Of a stretch of DNA of 64,000 nucleotides, positions 58,995 through 64,000 are shown one piece after another (within the stretch, counting starts at the first letter, position 1; the number at the start of each line of letters is the position of its first letter). The position numbers and the translations under genes were made by a program. Under the pieces are notes generated by a model. The model was not told the origin of the DNA. It saw nothing but the letters and a program-made list of their open reading frames with translations, and searched no databases. The stretch spans positions 26,233,996-26,297,995 of the forward strand of contig OU964926.1 in assembly GCA_918807975.1 (NCBI GenBank), read 5' to 3'. The stretch comes from Aplidium turbinatum. Taxonomy: Eukaryota; Chordata; Ascidiacea; Aplousobranchia; Polyclinidae.

Positions 58995-59842
58995 TAGGGT
59001 GCAACCTAATTCGTACCATGAACAATTCGTACCGTCAGTTCGTATCTTGAAAAGATCGAGAGAAACAAACAAAAAAAAGCCGAAGTCGCTGATCGCAGTT
59101 TCCGCAAACATTTTATAAGGGTTAGGGTATCGCAGTATCGGTTAGCGGTATCCGCAAACAAACAAACTGAAAAGATCAATAGAAAAAAATAGAACATTGC
59201 TGATTGCAGTTTCCGTTTTTCCGCAGTCTCCGCAAACATTTTAAAGGGGTTAGGGTTGATCGATTCAGTTCAGTTGTTTTTTATTTCTGACCATCATATC
59301 AAAAACAATACACGTCAACATAGCAAAGGTCGAGAAAAGGGTAGAAGCGACAAAACACCTCAACCCTTGCTCAACTAAACCCAAAGATGCAGCCACACAC
59401 AATGCATTTCCATACGATTTTTCCAATCGGAGTTTCTGCAAACATTTTAAGAGGGTTAGGGTGTTTCCGCAAACAAACAAACTGAAAAGATCGAGAGAAA
59501 AACATAGAACAAAGCCGAAGTCGCTGATCGCAGTTTAAGTTTTTCTGCAGTTTCTGCAAACATTTTTAAATTTCCGGTAGTGATCCTAAGAGTTTGCTGA
59601 AGTCGCTGATCGCAGTTTCCGCAAACATTTTAAAAGGGTTAGGATTAGGGTTGATCAGAGTTTCCGCAAACATTTTAAAATTTCTGGTAATGATCCAAAG
59701 AGTTTTTGTTTGTTGCGAAAAATTTTAAAATGTTTGCGGAAACAGCCATCAGCAACTTCGGCTTTTTTAATTTTTTTCTCTCGATCTTTTCAAGGTACGA
59801 ACTGACGGTACAAATTGTTTATGGTACGAATTAGGTTGCATC
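58995..59842. mobile_element. Foldback element of the GATGCAACCTA family
   Basis: Starts TAGGGTGCAACCTAATTCGT and ends ACGAATTAGGTTGCATC. A perfect 8-bp duplication CAAATAAG flanks it, and the neighbouring duplicate copy shows the single, empty CAAATAAG. It contains a retroposon tail (59266-59357). The same family makes up 1558-3369. Confidence 0.85.
59266..59357 (-). repeat. Retroposon 3' end with (CTGAA)n tail, copy 3
   Basis: Shares ATTCAGTTCAGTTG, GACCATCATATCAAAAACAA and GGTCGAGAAAAG with copies 1 and 2. Confidence 0.55.
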
Positions 59843-60039
59843 CAAATAAGTATTATCATATATAGATATCAGTTTACATCTGCTAACAAGTCAGCGAAAA
59901 TTATTTCATTGATTTTTTAAGTCAAATCAAGAATAATGGCTTTATAATAATTAGAGCACGCTCATGCGAGACCAAAAAAGCTTAATCTGAAAAACAATGA
60001 AGTTATAAAACTTTGTTTCAGGCGGGGGTTATTATTCAG

Positions 60040-60270
60040 GGGAGCACACATTAGTATGGTGTGCGCAGGGGTGTAGCAAACACAAAACGTCGGGGGGCAA
60101 ATAAGTATTATCATACACATGACAGTTTACATCAGCTAATGAGTCAGCGAAAGCAGAGTACTGAGAGGGTGGTCTGGAAGGCCTTCCCCAGAAAATTTTG
60201 AAACAAAGTATCGGTAGGTCCATAAAGTTGAGCATTTTGAGAATACTTTTAGCCTAAATCCATAGTAAAA
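60040..60270. mobile_element. hAT-type fragment related to 38270-38688
   Basis: Contains CAGGGGTGTAGC at the left and, inverted, the CTGGGGAAGGCC and TTTTCAAAA-type words found at 26.6 and 38.6 kb. The right end is not clear. Confidence 0.45.
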
Positions 60271-60429
60271 CTCTTGTCAAATGATGCTATTACAGAAAGT
60301 GAAATGTTCATTGTTCACTCAAGCGTCACCTACCCTACCAATAACACCCAAAGATACAAGGAAATTTCAGCACTTTCACAGTCAAAGTAACTGCCTTGAA
60401 CATCTGTCTGCGACAGAAGAAAATAATAA

Positions 60430-61056
60430 TAACAATATTATATTTATATAGCGCCACATCCACAGTCAAACTATGCTCCTGGGCGCTGTACAATGTACAT
60501 GACAATGGTGATAATTAATACGGTACTTTCAGTCATAATGCTCATTGAAGTGGAACGTTTTCAAGCGAGCTTTGACTTCATTTAAATTTTCTGCTTCTTT
60601 CACACAAATAGGCAAACAGTTCCAGCAACTGGCAGCAACAACTGGGAAGGTATGATTTCCATATTGTGTCTTATATGAAGGGTTGCACAAGAGCAATTGA
60701 TGTTGAGAACGCAAAGTTCTGGCAGGTTTATAATGAACAAGCAAAGTGTCCAGATAGTTCGGAGCAAAACCATGGAAAACTTTATAAATTAATAGATATA
60801 TTTAAAGTGAATACGATACAATACTGGAAGCCAATGCAGAGATTTTAGTATAGGAGTGATATGCTCACGTTGACGTGTTAAAGTAATTAACCGAGCAACA
60901 GCATTCTGAACTCTTTGAAGACGCAAAATAGTACAATGTGGAATGTTATTTAACAATGAATTTGAATAATCAAGCCTGGATGTCACATTTCTAAGATGAA
61001 AAAAGCAAGATTTAACAGTGGAACTGACAAAGTTTTCTAAACACAAATTAGAGATG
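60430..61056 (-). pseudogene. LINE reverse transcriptase 3' end (CR1/L2/Rex-like)
   Basis: On the minus strand, SRLDYSNSLLNNIP, LQRVQNAVARLI and LKSLHWLPVLYRIHFK (61046-60789) are followed in another frame by YKPARTLRSQHQLLL and LNEVKARLKTFHF (60744-60529), the usual end of these proteins. A frameshift of the reading frame lies near 60.75-60.79 kb. Only the last 170 or so residues are present; 5'-truncated as is normal for LINEs. Confidence 0.8.
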
Positions 61057-61062
61057 CACCGA

Positions 61063-61135
61063 TACCAATATTTTGGCCGATACCGATATCACTTTTTTAG
61101 GCCGATACCGATACCGATATTTTGGCCGATACTTT
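61063..61135. mobile_element. hAT-like left end (GATGCACCGATACC)
   Basis: AGAGATGCACCGATACC followed by three GGCCGATACCGATA words, a pattern seen at the ends of hAT elements. I could not find the other end. Confidence 0.4.
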
Positions 61136-61289
61136 AGTTTAGTGTTACAAATAGAAGCAATTTTGGTATTTGCAAGGAATTGTATCAAATGCTAAGTTTG
61201 ACCTTTTTTTTAAAGGTCCCATACTCAGATACTGAGCTTTGGGGAATGAGAAGATATAAGGTTCTCATTATACTAAGCCTTCGACACTA

Positions 61290-61475
61290 AGGAGAGTAGG
61301 GTGGCCAGTTCCTCTCTCTCGGCCGCCTTTACTTCAGCAACTATGCCCATCCAATTTATTACACCCTGGGTATAGGTGAGCGGTGTTTATCAACAACCAG
61401 CTGAAGCCGGGAGTCGAACCAGGTTTGCATAATTGGAAAGCCAACGCCTTATCCGTTGCACCATCCCACCGCCAA
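61290..61475 (-). mobile_element. tRNA-derived SINE, family 3
   Basis: On the minus strand, GATGGTGCAACGGATAAGGC (A box) and CCTGGTTCGACTCCCGGC (B box) are followed by an unrelated body of about 120 bp. The 3' end is unclear. Confidence 0.65.
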
Positions 61476-61924
61476 GTTTGACCTTATTTGCATATAGAAC
61501 TATTAAAAAAAGCTTTGAATTGGCATAGTTTATTAAAGATTCAAAAATTCAATCTCAACCGCATTGTTGTGTCATAATAGTAGGTTTTGGTAATGAAAGG
61601 CCACCGTAATTGAGGACTGGGGTATAAGGGAAGAAACATTACATCATAATTGGGGTTTCTGAAACATTAATATTTTAGGGTTTGCGTAAACTCTCCAAAT
61701 AGGCTATCATAATTCATAATAAGATGTAAACCAAGTCATTTGTGTAGTCGAACAAAAACTATTAGACAAGTAATGTGCAATGTTGTTTGGTTGAGAAGCT
61801 TTTGCCGGGCCAAGACTACCCAGGTAGCAAAAGCGTATAATTTTGCATCTTTTTTATGTTACTAAACGTTTAAAAAACCCATGTAACTTGGTTGTTTTTA
61901 TAGTAAGCTGGTTCTATCAGCTTG
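61476..61924. other. Intergenic, nothing recognised
   Basis: No gene; a faint half of the palindromic repeat (CCCAGGTAGCAAAA) at about 61819. Confidence 0.35.
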
Positions 61925-62300
61925 TGATTTAATATTGTTATTATTATTATTAAGCTTAAACAATGTCATCTTCTTCTTCTTCTTCTTCTCTCGTTTGACT
62001 TGTAGCAGCTTAGATTGGCAATGCCTCCTCGTGCAGCCAAGATACGGTAGTTGGGTCCAGTTGTCGAATACCAGTGATTCCACTTGGGGGTCGTAAGATG
62101 GAACATTCGTGGAGTATGTGTTGCATTGTTTGTTCTACCGCTCCGCAGACACATATCGGCGAATTATGCAACCCCCACCTAAACAGATTAGCTCCAGTAC
62201 AGCCAACGTCACATCTGATCCTGTTCAATGTGACCCATGCCTTTCTTGAGAGGTCTGCTCCAGGAGGGATGGAGAGTAAGGCGATGTGAAAATCAAACAA
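61925..62300 (-). pseudogene. LINE 3' end (Jockey/I-like C-terminus)
   Basis: On the minus strand, KAWVTLNRIRCDVGCTGANL, RWGLHNSPICVCGAVEQTMQ and HILHECSIL match the cysteine-histidine C-terminus of Jockey/I/R1-type non-LTR elements. The coding part ends near 62010 and is followed by (GAA)n and (AAT)n tails at 61925-61990. 5'-truncated. Confidence 0.75.
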
Positions 62301-62849
62301 TTTTTAAAAATCAAAAATCGAATTATCACACAGGGTGACTATTGCTATGTAGATTATTTCTGTAAAATTTCACGCAAAAATATTCAGTAACCTTAAACAT
62401 GTAGTCGATTTTGTCTTTGGCATTTGTTGCCAGCACAGAGTTGCCAGGTACAAATTTTTTGAAGAAATAACTTTGTTTATCTTTTTTAAATTGTAACAAT
62501 TTCCAACTTTAACAACCACAACAACAATTACATATGATGCGACTGCTAGTTGCCCTTTTAGGTAAAGGCTGGCGGTGTACGGTAAGATATTAAACAATCA
62601 CCTGGCAACCCTATTTTTGCTTGGTCAGCAAAAACTGATGATATTAAAGCCTTTTTCACTTCTATGGCAAGAGTAGGAATGCACTGTGCATAAGATGACA
62701 CTTTGGTTTTGTTGTAGTAATATGTATTACATAATCACACAACGCACTGCATTAATATTCGATTGTTTTCGCAGATTTACATTTGTTTTTTGACAGATAT
62801 AGTAACTGCAACTTTCCAATGGTAGCTTACACATCAACCAACCAACTTT
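62301..62849. other. Intergenic, nothing recognised
   Basis: AT-rich; no gene, RNA or element with clear ends. Confidence 0.35.
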
Positions 62850-63450
62850 ATATGTGCTTGTAAAACGTGCATAAACGAATGAAGAATAAAGACAATGAAC
62901 AAGAAACAATGGTGAATATCAAAACATTGTACTGCAGCCAATGAAAGTCAGATTTCGTGTCTGCTTTCGGCAAGACCCTACGCGAAGCAATTCTCGCCCG
63001 AATGAAACCATACCGTCGTTGATGGCCAGCAACACTTCCACAGTCGTTAGTGACTTCCCAAATGATACGCTGCACAGCCTCAGTATGGGCAGGAAAATGA
63101 GGGCATTCAAACTTTGTGTTTATCAAACCCTTTAGTTCATCTATGGTCAAGTGTGAAGTAAGGATAGACTCAGTAAACGTGGCATGGTCCCAATCAAAGA
63201 GAACAGTGAGTTGGCATCCAAATTTAATTTTGGTTGGGTAAAAGTGCGGACAGAAACATCACAAGAGTTACTGCCTTTGCGAATATTTTCTAACATGTTC
63301 ACAGAAAAAGATCGCAGAGCAGGATCATCACTGGATACCGGGGCATTGTCACATTCAGATGTACCAGGTGCAGCTGGTTCGAAAGGAGAGCCAATTTCTT
63401 CATCAATTGCTGCAGAAAACTGCTGTTTTTTTCCAGTTCTCTTCCTCTAT
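62850..63450 (-). CDS. C-terminal part of the unassigned transposase family, second copy
   Basis: A single open minus-strand frame of about 200 codons reads SVNMLENIRKGSNS, PKLNLDANSLFSLIDWDHAT, FPAHTEAVQRIIWEVTND and RRYGFIRARIASR. It lines up with the end of the broken protein at 36660-38160 ([35 protein letters not shown]). No terminal repeats like those at 36117 are seen near it. The N-terminal part is not recognised to the right, so it may be a fragment or the last exon of a longer gene. Confidence 0.65.
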
Positions 63451-63565
63451 CACTTGTGACTTCTTTGCTGCAGCGAAATCATCTCCTCGCTGTTGTTTGA
63501 GGCTCTTGAAAAACAAGTTTTTTGTGTGAATGATAAATGTAAAGAACACAAAATAATCCATGTAA

Positions 63566-63680
63566 ATCAGTTCAGTTTGTTTTTATTTCTGACTATCACA
63601 ACAAAAAACAATATATGCCAAACATAACAAATAATACTCTTTCGGACAAATGGCAGTAAAAATCAGTGATAGTCAAGAAA
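63566..63680 (-). repeat. Retroposon 3' end with (CTGAA)n-like tail, copy 4 (diverged)
   Basis: Contains ATCAGTTCAGTTTG, TTTTTATTTCTGACTATCAC and AAAAACAATATATGCCAA, a diverged version of copies 1-3. Confidence 0.45.
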
Positions 63681-64000
63681 AATCTTCTCGCCATAGCACG
63701 ACTAGCTTTAGTGAAAGCACAAGCTGCCTGCATTTACAGACAAAGAAATCAGAACATCTGAATCACTTTCCCACGAGGAAATGCTTTAGGAAAGCGAAAA
63801 ATCCTTAAACCACCTACTATCTAGAGTTGGTTGCACTACATCTGCAATGGTGAAGTGGGGTTGTAGAATTGGCAGTAACCCATTCTCCTTCTCATATGGC
63901 TCCATTCAACAAATGTTGTTAGAAGAGCCATGTCAATGACAACAGCTGACCAACCCCATTACAAACATGGGACATGTCTATGCATGACCCATTGACCCTG
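63681..64000. other. Window end, nothing recognised
   Basis: No motif or repeat that I can assign. Confidence 0.3.

Larger units (their letters stand above)
58798..60160. repeat. Tandem duplication (about 200-bp unit), first copy split by a foldback element
   Basis: 58798-58994 and 59843 onward match 59914-60160: both carry TTTTTTAAGTCAAATCAAGA, AAAAAAGCTTAATC, TTATAAAACTTTGTTTCAGG and CACACATTAGTATGG. The second copy keeps the site GGCAAATAAGTATTATC uninterrupted. Confidence 0.8.

Overview
The window is nuclear DNA of an animal. It is AT-rich, its main gene has GT-AG introns, and it is crowded with SINE, LINE and DNA-transposon copies; a marine invertebrate is my best guess, but nothing in the sequence fixes the species. 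I recognise two host genes. The first (5453-7336, + strand) is an uninterrupted 627-codon TMEM8/PGAP6-like membrane protein. The second (- strand, stop codon at 23849, furthest well-supported exon at 46928-47096, further 5' coding probably near 49.6 kb) is an endothelin-converting-enzyme-like M13 zinc metallopeptidase. I rebuilt 18 consecutive exons of the second gene; every splice site is GT-AG and every exon phase joins.

Layout. 1-5.4 kb: no gene; a cluster of small foldback repeats at 1.56-3.37 kb. 5.4-7.3 kb: the TMEM8-like gene. 8.9-18.8 kb: a tandem duplication of an 867-bp unit. Its second copy was opened by a 2.9-kb hAT element and by a second hAT-type element that itself received a non-autonomous LTR retrotransposon. 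18.9-21.3 kb: a third hAT element inserted at the start of a tRNA-derived SINE. 23.8-49.6 kb: the M13 peptidase gene. Its introns hold a 3.5-kb pogo-type transposon with a three-exon, apparently intact transposase, a 2.9-kb DNA transposon of a lineage I cannot name, several hAT elements, and copies of a short palindromic repeat. 52.5-56.5 kb: a 4-kb foldback element with 9-bp target duplications and a recognisable empty site nearby. 56.6-64 kb: more hAT elements, SINEs, LINE 3' ends, a foldback element with its own empty-site copy, and a second copy of the unnamed transposase.

The two host genes show no functional link; both products would act at the cell surface or in the secretory pathway. 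Thirteen elements have matching or near-matching 8-bp target duplications, so the window is mainly a record of hAT-type (or hAT-like) DNA transposon activity around one long peptidase gene. The best candidate for something undescribed is the element at 36117-39044. It has inverted repeats of about 200 bp, a perfect 8-bp target duplication, and a protein with a CxxH motif and conserved blocks that recur at 62.85-63.45 kb.
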